NCBI GenBank assembly: GCA_030038695.1
Contig: JASHSN010000250.1
Coordinates: forward strand, 1-10,868
Length of the DNA stretch: 10,868 bases
Reading direction: 5' to 3'
DNA from: Nitrososphaeraceae archaeon
GTDB taxonomy: Archaea > Thermoproteota > Nitrososphaeria > Nitrososphaerales > Nitrososphaeraceae
The translations under genes were made by a program, and so were the position numbers. Each line of letters opens with the position of its first letter. Positions within the stretch are counted from its first letter, which is position 1. The notes below the pieces were generated by a model. That model saw only the letters and a list, made by a program, of their open reading frames with translations. It did not search any database and was not told the DNA's origin. Below, piece after piece: positions 1 to 6,468 of the stretch.

Positions 1-58
1 CTATTGATGAAGATTGAAAATTATTATTCACTACATCACGTAACTGCTGTGTATTCAT
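1..58 (-). CDS. possible 5' end of a gene running off the left edge
   Basis: An ATG at 58-56 on the minus strand opens a frame that stays open for 19 codons to the window edge (begins MNTQQLRDVV). The residue mix looks like a real N-terminus, but the stretch is too short to assign to a family. Upstream on the minus strand an AT-rich TATATTTTAT block at roughly 83-92 lies about 25-35 bases before the ATG, the usual spacing of an archaeal TATA box for a leaderless mRNA. It would be divergent from the secreted-phosphatase relic at 112. It could be chance. Confidence 0.3.
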   Translation of the reverse strand, partial: MNTQQLRDVVNNNFQSSSI

Positions 59-111
59 ATTAAAATTTAGTCTTGCCGTAATAAAATATAGACGGTGCGC
101 TGATACCATTC

Positions 112-491
112 ATGCTACTGTCCGGATTCTTGACGTCTGTGATATCTTTCGCGGGAACAGCTACTGGTAATTCTTTTACTCCTACAACATCTACACCTAT
201 AAAGCTCTAGTGGTTATATTCCAAGAGAATGTCTCTTTTGATCATCACTTTGCTACCTATCCCAATGCTTCGAATAGGGTTGACGGATCTAAATTTGTAG
301 TTAATCCGCATACGCCTTCTGTCAATGGGCTAAACGCAGCTCTTCTATTTGACAATCCCAACTCTGCAAATCCTTTCCGTCTAGGTCCATCCCAACAGAG
401 AGCAGCCGAAGGCGAGGCATCGAATTTTACAGCAAACAATAACATGCCGGTCTTTGCTTTGATAAAAGGATCTTGTCAAAGGAAAAATTAA
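112..491 (+). pseudogene. 5' fragment of a secreted phospholipase C / acid phosphatase-type phosphoesterase, frameshifted
   Basis: This family (alkaline-phosphatase superfamily, PF04185) hydrolyses phosphate esters outside the cell. The fragment starts at ATG 112 with a hydrophobic signal-peptide-like stretch (LLSGFLTSVISFAG), then a Ser/Thr-rich linker ending in TPIK. The frame stops at TAG 208-210. The family continues in the +1 frame from about 209 with VVIFQENVSFDHHFATYPN, the conserved ENxSFDxYF metal/active-site block near the mature N-terminus, then TPSVNGL and NPNSANPFRL. One missing base near 205-207 (AAGCTC for AAGCATC) explains the break. Family resemblance is lost after SQQ (about residue 65 of the second part) and the frame ends at 491, so most of the roughly 400-500-residue enzyme, with its remaining active-site residues, is absent. 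The gene is therefore frameshifted and truncated and is not expected to work. It ends 5 bp from the converging VOC relic, so the junction near 400-495 may be a deletion point. Confidence 0.8.
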
Positions 492-496
492 TTAGT

Positions 497-758
497 TCAA
501 TCCATTTTGATATCTTTCAGCCCACCGGTTGTTTGTCCAACCTCGATGAGATAGCCATCAGGGCATATAACAGCGAATCTCAATACCATGGTCCTTTGGT
601 TCTGTAATGAATTCAGCTCCTCTGCTTTGCCATTCCTTATAAGACGACCAGATATCAGCTACACGAATAATCATGAAATTGCTGGCTTCCTTAGGGTTCA
701 GAGGTGTGTGAAGTGTTACAGTTGGCTTATCATCAGTTGGGCAGTTATGAGCATACAT
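497..758 (-). pseudogene. 3' half of a VOC / glyoxalase-bleomycin-resistance family gene, frameshifted
   Basis: VOC proteins are small metal-dependent dioxygenases, isomerases or lyases built from two beta-alpha-beta3 modules, about 130-150 residues in all. Only the second module is visible. From 758 the frame reads NCPTDDKPTVTLHTP, then FMIIRVADIWSSYKEW, RGAEFITEPKDHG and EIRCYM, and stops at TGA 558-560. The expected family ending DGYLIEVGQTTGG follows in another frame and stops at TGA 497-499. The join ATGC-CCTGATGGC lacks about five bases of the usual RDPDG coding sequence. No first module is found upstream (759-1042), although the same frame runs back through a TGA with little family-like sequence. 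The metal ligand Glu of the last strand (IEVGQ) survives only in the shifted frame. Assignment to VOC is firm; the substrate is unknown. Confidence 0.8.
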
Positions 759-1042
759 ATTGTTTCATGTTTTAGACATTTCAAAAATTGCTAGATATGC
801 GCGTTGATACTTGTGCGAATGCCAATCTATAAACAACAACATGATGCAAAAGTTAGACCGGGTCAAAAGAGAAGTCAAACTTCGACGGGCTAATTCATGC
901 TTGCTTTCACACTGTTTTCCTTGTTTCCCTACCCATTTCATTTTCAGTAGACTAAAAGACATGACGAAAACTGCAAATATTAGTGAGACGTTATCTCCTA
1001 GTTCGGTCCGAATAGGCTGCTACAGTTAAGACGACAACAAGG
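759..1042. other. no supported gene
   Basis: Open frames of 65-72 codons exist on both strands but have Ser/Cys/Phe-rich, shadow-like composition and no recognisable motif. The only structure noted is an 11-bp direct repeat, ACAGTTAAGAC, at 1022-1032 and 1053-1063. The second copy lies within the last codons of the dehydrogenase relic, so this may be a small duplication of that gene's end. Confidence 0.4.
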
Positions 1043-1219
1043 TTATCCTTCGACAGTTAAGACTATTTTGCCTCTTGGATGTATATCTTTTAGGTAATCG
1101 AGCGCATTACCGGCTTCGTCCAATGGAAACGTCTTTTCCACATTTACCCTTATATTATTTTGATCTACCCATTGTGCTAATTTAGTCAACCTATCTATGT
1201 TAACCTGCGTGACAACCAT
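1043..1219 (-). pseudogene. 3' end of a zinc-type (MDR) alcohol dehydrogenase / quinone reductase gene
   Basis: MDR enzymes are NAD(P)H-dependent oxidoreductases of about 310-350 residues. Here only the last 58 residues remain. The frame from 1219 reads VNIDRLTKLAQWVDQNNI, then RVNVEKTFPLDEAGNALDYL and HPRGKIVLTVEG, followed by TAA at 1043-1045. This is the standard MDR C-terminus: a helix (xLxxLAxWVDxGxI), the strand RVxVExTFPLDEAxxAxxYL, and the final strand GKIVLTV. There is an in-frame ATG at 1219 but a stop two codons further upstream. The Rossmann GxGGVG motif and the zinc ligands are missing, so this is a 3' remnant rather than a small gene. It lies on the same strand as the VOC relic; whether the two were once co-transcribed cannot be told. 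Confidence 0.78.
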
Positions 1220-1380
1220 TCCTTAAGTCTATCCTCCAATTCGAGAACACGCGATGGTTCACGGACATATGACCCGAAGGATGAAACTTATGTTTTATCT
1301 CTAGAAAGTCGGCGGTTGATTTTAACAACATCGAATCGCTTGCATTCGGCGTTTATCAAAGATGGATTCCATTTTAACCC
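1195..1380 (-). pseudogene. unidentified coding-like remnant with an internal stop
   Basis: On the minus strand, immediately after a TGA-TAA pair (1381-1386), a frame reads KWNPSLINAECKRFDVVKIN and then RRLSRDKT, stops at TAA 1288-1290, and continues in the same frame with SSFGSYVREPSRVLELEDRL. The composition is protein-like (charged helices, no low complexity). There is no usable start, and its 3' part overlaps the dehydrogenase relic in another frame. I do not recognise the family. It may be the debris of one gene with a nonsense mutation, or chance. Confidence 0.3.
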
Positions 1381-2327
1381 TTATCACTTCTTTGGATTAT
1401 AGTCAATGCCCTATCAAGAACTATTATAGCTTCCTTATATCTCCCTGATTTGACAAGAGCTGTACCTTGACCATATAATCCTAAAACATTCTTTGGATTC
1501 ATGGTCAATGCCCTATCAAGAACTATTATAGCTTCCTTATATCTCCCTGATTTGACAAGAGCTGTACCTTTACCATCTAAGGCAAAAACATACTTTGGTT
1601 TCCCAGCCAATGCCTTATCATAATATACTATAGATCCAGTATGGTTTCCTAAATTGTCAAGAGCTGCACCTTTGTGACCTAATGCCTTAATATCATGTGG
1701 GTCTATAGCCAATGATTTATCAAAAAACAGTAGAGATCCACTATAGTTTTCTAAATTGTCAAGAGCTATGCCTTTGTTATTCAACGCATAAACAAAATGT
1801 GGGTCTATAGTCAATGCCTTATCATAATATACTATAGCTCCACTATAGTTTCCTAAATTGTCAAGAGACCAACCTTTGCTATCTAATGCCTTAAGATCAT
1901 GTGGGTCTATAGCCAGCGCTTTATCTAAATATGGGATAGCTTGTGTGTAATTACCTAACTCATTAAGCGCATGACCTTTGCCATTTAATGCTAGGGCACT
2001 ATTTGGATCTATAACCAACGCTTTATCATAATACACTATAGCTCCAGTATAGTTTCCTAAATTGTCAAGAGCTATGCCTTTGTGAGTTAATGCATTAATA
2101 TCATGTGGGTTGATAGCTAATGCCTTATTGTAATATACTATAGCTCCAGTATTGTTTCCTAAGTCAGAAAGGGCTAGACCTTTATTGTATACATTAGTAT
2201 CATTTCCAGAAGCAACATCCTTTTGTACTTTGGCCAACACAAAGATAGTAGACAGCAGAATTAGACCGATTACAGTTATTAAACACAAAATAGGAAACAA
2301 ACCTTGGAATATAGTAACTTCTCTCAT
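1374..2327 (-). CDS. membrane-anchored tetratricopeptide (TPR) repeat protein, 3' end frameshifted
   Basis: A 317-residue protein. Residues about 10-32 form one hydrophobic helix (an uncleaved signal anchor). From residue 47 to the end there are eight 34-residue TPR units, each built on xxALxxKGxALDNLGNYxGAIxYYDKALxIDPxx with the usual TPR consensus positions (G/A8, Y/F11, A20, P32). TPR solenoids bind partner proteins; nothing shows which partner. Six successive units carry an N-x-S/T sequon at the same place (N58, N92, N126, N160, N194, N228), which suggests the repeats lie outside the membrane and are N-glycosylated. Units 7 and 8 instead have SGRYKEAI and are 67 bp identical at DNA level. 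The start ATG at 2327 follows GGGTGA at Shine-Dalgarno distance. The last codons (IIQRSDKG) arise from a 1-bp deletion at about 1398/1399; restoring it gives MNPKK and a stop at 1384-1386. The protein is otherwise intact and probably functional. Confidence 0.88.
   Translation of the reverse strand: MREVTIFQGLFPILCLITVIGLILLSTIFVLAKVQKDVASGNDTNVYNKGLALSDLGNNTGAIVYYNKALAINPHDINALTHKGIALDNLGNYTGAIVYYDKALVIDPNSALALNGKGHALNELGNYTQAIPYLDKALAIDPHDLKALDSKGWSLDNLGNYSGAIVYYDKALTIDPHFVYALNNKGIALDNLENYSGSLLFFDKSLAIDPHDIKALGHKGAALDNLGNHTGSIVYYDKALAGKPKYVFALDGKGTALVKSGRYKEAIIVLDRALTMNPKNVLGLYGQGTALVKSGRYKEAIIVLDRALTIIQRSDKG
1402..1570. repeat. 102-bp tandem duplication of the last TPR unit
   Basis: Bases 1402-1468 and 1504-1570 are identical (67 bp) at an offset of exactly 102 bp, the length of one TPR unit. 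The other TPR units share the protein pattern but differ much more in DNA. This is therefore a recent duplication or conversion, unlike the older repeats. The copy nearest the gene end lacks one base just beyond the identical block (GGATT-ATAGTC against GGATTCATGGTC). Confidence 0.85.
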
Positions 2328-2482
2328 AATGTCACCCTTCTTTGTGTCGCTATTAAGCGGCAGTGTTGTATCTAATCTTGTGTTTGTTCATCAGCAATTA
2401 CAATTCGAAAACTGCACTAGATGACGATACTTCGGTAGAAGAAGACATGATGACTGAATCTTGACTGTAAGGGCTGGGATAG

Positions 2483-2638
2483 CCTATTGGCCTTTTTTTA
2501 TCACGAAGGAGTAGAGATGCCTTTTATGGTCTTCTCCACGAGTTGAGAAATAAAGAAACCACCTCGGAAGGACTTCGTGATAAGGCTACGACGCTACGGT
2601 ATAAACTGACTGAAGATATTGGTGCACGCTTATCATAG
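2483..2638 (+). other. coding-like open stretch without a start codon
   Basis: Between the divergent TPR and creatininase genes, the plus strand is open from after TAG 2480-2482 to TAG 2636-2638. It reads a charged helical sequence (LLHELRNKETTSEGLRDKAT, then LRYKLTEDIGARLS). No ATG, GTG or TTG is in frame, so if real it is the tail of a broken gene. An alternative 73-codon minus-strand frame (2745-2524) covers the same DNA but is Ser/Val-rich and more shadow-like. A T7 run at 2493-2499 after a weak GGCT/AGCC hairpin is also present. 2328-2482 shows nothing else. Confidence 0.25.
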
Positions 2639-2763
2639 TAAACATCCCGAGTCCTACTCTTAAATAGTGATTGAACTGTACTTCCTAAACCACCTACTAC
2701 CATTTTGACAGAAAAGCTGAAAAAATTTAAACTGCTGACTTCCATAATTAACGCGAATTAGAA

Positions 2764-3588
2764 ATGATCAATAAGAAATCTCGTAATCTAGAAGAGATGA
2801 GTGGATTGCATTTGAGAAAGAGTGTAAACAAAGAAACAGTGGCAATAATTGTTTTCGGTGCCTGCGAGAACCACGGGGATCATCTGCCTTTTGGATCCGA
2901 TGTTTTTGTTCCAGTGGAATTGGCAAAACGCATCGCCGTTCGTGCTAGGAACGTGTTGGTGCTGCCGCCTTTTCCGTATGGAGTTAGCTCACATCACAGC
3001 GACTTCCAGATGACACTAACCTGGCGTCCGACCACAATGATTATGGCAATTGAAGATATCTGTTCAAGTCTTATCAAAAACAAAATTAACAGAATACTAG
3101 TATTGAATGGGCACGATGGAAATATAGCCCCCATTGAGGTATCTGCAAGGACCCTAAAGGACAGATATCCTAATGTAGTCATCGCATGCCTTGAGTCATG
3201 GTGGACCATTGTGGGCCAGTCCGACAATCTATTTGAGGAATGGAAAGGCTTGGGTCACGGCGGTGAGGCTGAAACCTCGGCAATGTTGTCCGTCCGGCCA
3301 GATTTGGTAGATATGAAGCATGCCCCCAAGAAAATAATTCCAAACCTGCCACGGGATGTAAGGATATATTGGAGGTTCAGTGAGCTAACAAAGACCGGAG
3401 CTACTGGTGCCCCGCGTCGTGCAACCCGTGCAAAGGGTGATCGAATTTTACACGTGCTAGAACGCCTCATTTTGACATTTATCAATAATATGGAGAAAAG
3501 CAATTGGAAATACGGTCTTGCTTCTGAAAAATATCGAAATAGATCCTTCATTTTGAAACGCCCGCTAACAAGGTCGATATCACGATAA
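2764..3588 (+). CDS. creatininase-family amidohydrolase
   Basis: A 274-residue member of the creatininase family (PF02633), metal-dependent cytosolic hydrolases of amide bonds in small ring or formamide substrates; the archaeal riboflavin/F420 enzyme ArfB belongs here too. Visible motifs are ENHGDHLPFGSD at 35-46 (metal ligands E35, H37, D46), a core strand and NGHDGN at 115-120 (H117), and HGGEAETS at 165-172 (E168/E170). Length matches the family (about 230-270) with a short basic tail (SEKYRNRSFILKRPLTR). The family usually has NGHGGN; here the fourth residue is Asp, which is tolerated in some members. ATG 2764 is chosen because it precedes a typical LEEM start region. A TTTAAA box near 2725-2730 lies about 35 bases upstream and no strong Shine-Dalgarno is seen. 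It stands alone with no pathway neighbours, so the substrate cannot be inferred. An ArfB role is possible but unproven. Confidence 0.9.
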   Translation: MINKKSRNLEEMSGLHLRKSVNKETVAIIVFGACENHGDHLPFGSDVFVPVELAKRIAVRARNVLVLPPFPYGVSSHHSDFQMTLTWRPTTMIMAIEDICSSLIKNKINRILVLNGHDGNIAPIEVSARTLKDRYPNVVIACLESWWTIVGQSDNLFEEWKGLGHGGEAETSAMLSVRPDLVDMKHAPKKIIPNLPRDVRIYWRFSELTKTGATGAPRRATRAKGDRILHVLERLILTFINNMEKSNWKYGLASEKYRNRSFILKRPLTRSISR

Positions 3589-3869
3589 CGATAATGGAGA
3601 TGGCAATGATATTGCGTATTATTTATACGAAAATCTGACGTAGAATGGTTTGGGCGATTTTCAAACCCAATAGGAAGACAATGTTTTGATGTATTATTGT
3701 ATCATTGTATAAAAATTGCGTTTACATGAAACGAACGACGGCATGTTTACCTCATGGAACTCAAACTTACTCGTTAAGGTTTTCTCATGGAAGGTTTTCA
3801 TCCCACCTGTCAAACCAGTTTACATCAGCCACTACCAAAATATAAGCGCCATTAGAAATACAAGCACGT
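3589..3869. other. intergenic, no supported gene
   Basis: An 81-codon plus-strand frame starting with TTG at 3716 overlaps the hypothetical gene at 3870-4100 and has no recognisable features. A TTGTATAAAA block at about 3705-3714 resembles a TATA box but has no convincing gene at leader distance. Nothing else was seen. Confidence 0.35.
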
Positions 3870-4100
3870 TTACAACATACCCGATTTCATGTGTATTTCT
3901 TTGGGATCATTTTGTAACAAGAGTTTGTATATCTCATCCTTCTTGTTATCATCTTCTCTGACAGTGAATGTAACTTCATTAAATGCAGTTCTGAAAGTGG
4001 AAAGAGCGTTATACTTTTTCACTAGTTTTAGGATTTTTCTTCCAGCCCACCATCCGCATTTAACAGAGTAAGTTGTACTCCATATTTGTGACTGCTCCAT
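3870..4100 (-). CDS. small hypothetical protein
   Basis: A 76-residue frame from ATG 4100 to TAA 3870-3872. The sequence looks like a folded cytosolic protein: an N-terminal Trp/Cys-containing part (QIWSTTYSVKCGWWAGRKIL), a basic helix, a beta-like stretch (AFNEVTFTVRED), and a charged C-terminal helix (KKDEIYKLLLQNDPKEIH). There is no signal peptide, membrane segment or Cys pair. Base use on the minus strand looks coding and the plus-strand frame over it (3889-4071) is Ser/Phe-rich and shadow-like. No Shine-Dalgarno is seen before the ATG. I do not recognise the family. Given the decay around it, it could also be a fragment. Confidence 0.5.
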   Translation of the reverse strand: MEQSQIWSTTYSVKCGWWAGRKILKLVKKYNALSTFRTAFNEVTFTVREDDNKKDEIYKLLLQNDPKEIHMKSGML

Positions 4101-4281
4101 ATTTGTTTCTACGCTAATCGTCTATTTGAAATCTATTGTCGGATTTTTGACCACGTTGCATACCATTATCGAGTCTTGATATCTTTTGGGGCTTGACTTT
4201 AATGTTCGTTTGATTGCGAGCTATTCTTAATTTTCATTCTCTTTATTAATAACACGGTACTATGGCTGTTAGCCCATCTAA
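4101..4281. other. intergenic, nothing seen
   Basis: AT-rich with no coding-like frame. An ATG at 4262 opens a 24-codon frame (MAVSPSKSTIL...) that runs into the next relic in another frame. It may be the old start of that gene, but this is not supported by any motif. Confidence 0.3.
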
Positions 4282-4575
4282 ATCTACCATTCTCTCCACC
4301 GCGATACCATCGACCATTCTGGTAACACTGCTGTAAATATTAACTTTCTAATATTCTCTAGTCCCAAGTACGGACAGATCCCGCAATTATCTAGGAAGGG
4401 AAGGCTGATCTCTATGGCCAATACTCGCAGGAACAAGGTCAAATTGACCCTTTCTCGAGGCCTTGATCTTACAGATCCACATAAACTCTTCGACGCCGCC
4501 CCCCTTGGAGCCAATAAATTGTCACAAAGACTACTAAGCTCCAAAACAACATCGTCAACAGGTGACTGCTGGTGA
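4282..4575 (+). pseudogene. probable DUF1801-family relic
   Basis: DUF1801 proteins are small (about 115-150 residues) iron-chaperone/frataxin-like or YdhG-type proteins of unclear role. The plus-strand frame open from 4282 to TGA 4573-4575 has no start before ATG 4414. Its second half carries the family's most conserved stretch: NKVKLTLSRG (family: NKVKLTFxKG), LTDPHKLFDA (family: LxDPxKLFNA). The preceding IPQLSRKGRLISM fits the family's P-x-W-S-x-x-G segment with Trp replaced by Leu. After the C6 run at 4498-4503 the conserved AIDFxEGD segment does not follow, so an indel there is likely. The longer-looking minus-strand frame across the same bases (4544-4284) is its shadow. The gene seems decayed at both ends. 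The family call rests on one motif and is moderate. Confidence 0.45.
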
Positions 4576-4869
4576 ATAACATTGGCGTCTCTTTTGGCGA
4601 GCCATATTCATTAGCTAAAATCTTTCATCAAAATTTTCTTCATAACATAACATAGTTTCTACGCTTTAGAAGGCTTCCCAATCAGAAAAGTCCCCTATGA
4701 TATATTCTAAAATCATATGAGCTGTCAAAAAAATAGTAGATCATTTGAACCTACTGCATGTAGTGTGGACAACATCACATTTTCTTGACCAGAATATTAA
4801 TCACTTTTGAGAGGAAGCATTATAGCTATATCACATTCAATTTCCTGGTGTTTGCTTTCCTATTCGTGG
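4576..4869. other. intergenic, nothing supported
   Basis: AT-rich with many short frames. A 23-codon frame from ATG 4717 and a start-less frame from about 4800 leading into the nuclease relic are the only open stretches. The latter (…CLLSYSWSRFGREAEFV) may include the old N-terminus of the next gene from about 4870 on. Confidence 0.35.
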
Positions 4870-4872
4870 AGC

Positions 4873-5252
4873 AGATTTGGTAGAGAAGCAGAGTTTGTGG
4901 CTGGGATGTACAGCTGTCTCGCGGAAGCAGGGGACCCGCAGATCTTATTGCAACTCAAGGGTCAGAGAAGTGGCTAATACAAGTGAAATCAAGCAGCAAG
5001 ATTTCTAGCCTGAAAGCTCGCGAGATAAAACGGTTGAGAAAAATGGGTAAAAGTGCAAACGGTCATCCGGTAATAGCTACTGTGCAGCACAAGGATACCG
5101 TTATAGTAAGGTCGAGGGCAAGCGGAGGTGTTCCAGTGAAATGCATTGCTCGGAGGGAAGAAGCTGACTTGGTATCTTATGGAATATTCTTCTATTCACT
5201 AGATTGGGAAATGATATGCCCTAGACTTAAAATTACATTTCCTTTAGATTGA
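4873..5252 (+). pseudogene. PD-(D/E)XK nuclease relic, Holliday-junction-resolvase-like
   Basis: The frame containing 4884-5252 is open after TAG 4881-4883 and reads GWDVQLSRGSRGPADLIATQ, then GSEKWLIQVKSS, LKAREIKRL, NGHPVIATV and YGIFFYSLDWEMICP. This is the layout of archaeal Hjc-like PD-(D/E)XK nucleases (about 110-150 residues): strand, SRGSRGPAD with the metal-binding Asp (codon 4941-4943), then the strand ending in Q-V-K (4980-4988), where Hjc has E-x-K, and a DNA-binding basic helix. Such enzymes cut branched or damaged DNA in the cytoplasm. The family's first helix appears just upstream in another frame (RFGREAEFVA, 4873-4902), and the helix between it and GWDV is missing, so a deletion plus frameshift removed the N-terminus. 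The GTG at 4983 is a frame artefact: it falls inside the QVK motif, so it would exclude the catalytic Asp. Not expected to be active. Confidence 0.6.
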
Positions 5253-5394
5253 TGTAGAAAGTAATGGTATTTTCTATGTCCGCTAGCAAAGTTACTCCTG
5301 TCACATAACGTATGATTATTCTAGAGCAGTCTGTTTAACAAAACACCATCGCGATGTCGTAGCAATTTCAACCACATTCACAGTAGCATTAATT
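5253..5394. other. intergenic, nothing supported
   Basis: No coding-like frame except the 3' part of a 52-codon minus-strand frame (5474-5316) that overlaps the decayed gene at 5395-5750. It is better explained as that gene's out-of-frame shadow. Confidence 0.35.
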
Positions 5395-5750
5395 TTATGC
5401 ATACTCTTCCAAAGATGTATCAAAGTTTTGCTCGAAGAGGAATGATTCAGTTCTTGTAATGAAAGATATTTCATTCCAACTCTTCTAGAATAGATGTAAG
5501 TGTGTCTATTTCCACGAAAATTGCTAGGTCAATATTTTCCTTGTCGAAATTGCAATTTCTATCTTATATGTATTATCCATTTCTTCAGGATTTCTATACT
5601 TAACATGTTTGTTTTTAATATTACCTAACCTAGTATACGCTCAATCGCTTCTATAAATATTGTCCATAAATGCACAGGGAATTGCTCATGGAACCGTGTT
5701 ACCATAATGTTTCTAATGAATTTATTATACTTCAAATCTATTGACAGATT
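5395..5750 (-). pseudogene. unidentified gene of about 115 codons broken across three reading frames
   Basis: No single frame is long, but joining frames on the minus strand gives one plausible protein. Part 1 (5750-5625) reads SIDLKYNKFIRN, then MVTRFHEQFPVHLWTIFIEA and IERILG, with ATG at 5705. Part 2 (5640-5524, other frame) continues LGNIKNKHVKYRNPEEMDNT and YKIEIAIS. Part 3 (about 5550-5471, third frame) is DKENIDLAIFVEIDTLTSIL plus EELE. Part 4 (about 5485-5395, back in the frame of part 2) is SWNEISFITRTESFLFEQNF plus DTSLEEYA and a stop at 5395-5397. Each part ends in a stop exactly where the next begins, and the parts share an acidic, Ile/Leu/Phe-rich alpha/beta composition. At least three indels are needed. 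I do not recognise the family; it looks cytosolic with no signal peptide. It is divergent from the secreted protein at 5824. Confidence 0.5.
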
Positions 5751-5823
5751 CTACTATATTCTTAGCACTTGATGTGAAGCACCGCACATATAGCATAATG
5801 TAGTGGAGTGATTGCCTCAGGAA

Positions 5824-6468
5824 ATGAACTACAAAATGACGTGGATTAAAATGGAGCAGAGACGGGTGACTGCTTTAGTTGCAATGGTATTACTTGCTAG
5901 TTTATTGGTGGTAGGAGGTACAGTAGAAACCGGGCACCTAGTACATGCTTATAGTTTCTCTAAGGGAAAACGGGCGATTGAACAACCAACAAAGATTAAT
6001 CAAAATACAGAGTGCGTAACTGCAGGTGGGAATTCGCCAATCGAAGCTTCATGTACAAACGCGGCGACCACTCATAGTTCCAATACAGGCGGCATTGGCG
6101 GTGTAAGAGGTAGTACGCGCGACGATGCTGGGATCTCGCAACCAACGAACATTAATCAAGAGGCAATATGTGAAACTGCAGGTGGGAATTCGCCAATCGA
6201 AGCTTCATGCACAAACACTGCGAATATCGGTACAACTAATACAGGCGGCATTGGCGGTGTAAGAGGTAGTACGCGCGACGATGGAGGGATCTCACAATCA
6301 AACAACATTGATCAAAAGACAGAATGTGAAACTGCTGGCGGAAACTCTGGGATCCAAGGCTCATGCATCAATGCCGGTGGCACTTCTTCTAATACAGGCA
6401 GCAGCACCTCTTCTAATACAGGGGGAGTCACAGGGTCTATTGAACTACCGTTTGGCGGTTTTCCCTGA
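5824..6468 (+). CDS. secreted protein of three 52-residue Cys-pair repeats
   Basis: A 214-residue exported protein. The first 45 residues have a basic n-region (MEQRR), a hydrophobic core (VTALVAMVLLASLLVVGG) and a possible signal-peptidase site after LVHA. Then come three units with a period of exactly 52 residues: I-x-Q-x-x-x-I-x-Q-x-x-x-C-x-T-A-G-G-N-S, PIEASC, a Thr/Asn/Ser-rich spacer, and NTGGIGGVRGSTRDD. Each unit has two Cys 13 residues apart, so one disulfide per unit outside the cell is likely. The third unit lacks the GVRGSTRDD part and ends in a Ser/Thr/Gly tail. ATG 5824 is preferred over TTG 5812: a CATATAGC box at about 5788-5795 lies some 30 bases before it. ATG 5851 would also leave a full signal peptide. 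Known families of this look are archaeal surface proteins of unknown role; structure or adhesion is a guess. It stands alone. Confidence 0.75.
   Translation: MNYKMTWIKMEQRRVTALVAMVLLASLLVVGGTVETGHLVHAYSFSKGKRAIEQPTKINQNTECVTAGGNSPIEASCTNAATTHSSNTGGIGGVRGSTRDDAGISQPTNINQEAICETAGGNSPIEASCTNTANIGTTNTGGIGGVRGSTRDDGGISQSNNIDQKTECETAGGNSGIQGSCINAGGTSSNTGSSTSSNTGGVTGSIELPFGGFP
5974..6438. repeat. 156-bp tandem repeat (three units, coding)
   Basis: The DNA of the secreted protein repeats with a 156-bp period. The block TGCAGGTGGGAATTCGCC starts at 6021 and again at 6177, and the block AATACAGGCGGCATTGGCGG starts at 6082 and again at 6238, staying identical for about 45 bp each. The third unit (from about 6286) is diverged in DNA. 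Units 1 and 2 are thus a recent duplication or have been kept alike by conversion. Confidence 0.85.

Noticed and set aside
765..1029. 65-72-codon frames on both strands
   Set aside because: No family resemblance, Ser/Cys/Phe-rich composition, and they overlap each other almost fully.
2152..2424. 90-codon plus-strand frame across the TPR start
   Set aside because: Mostly antisense to the signal anchor of the TPR protein; no motif of its own.
2524..2745. 73-codon minus-strand frame (MEVSSLNFFSF…)
   Set aside because: Ser/Val-rich, and antisense to a more protein-like plus-strand stretch; neither is certain, but this one is weaker.
4284..4544. 86-codon minus-strand frame
   Set aside because: Antisense to the DUF1801-like relic; Leu/Ser/Arg-rich with no motif, while the plus frame carries a family motif.
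5316..5474. 52-codon minus-strand ORF starting MKYLSLQELNHSS
   Set aside because: It overlaps the last piece of the three-frame relic in another frame; the relic's frames are more protein-like and join into one sequence.
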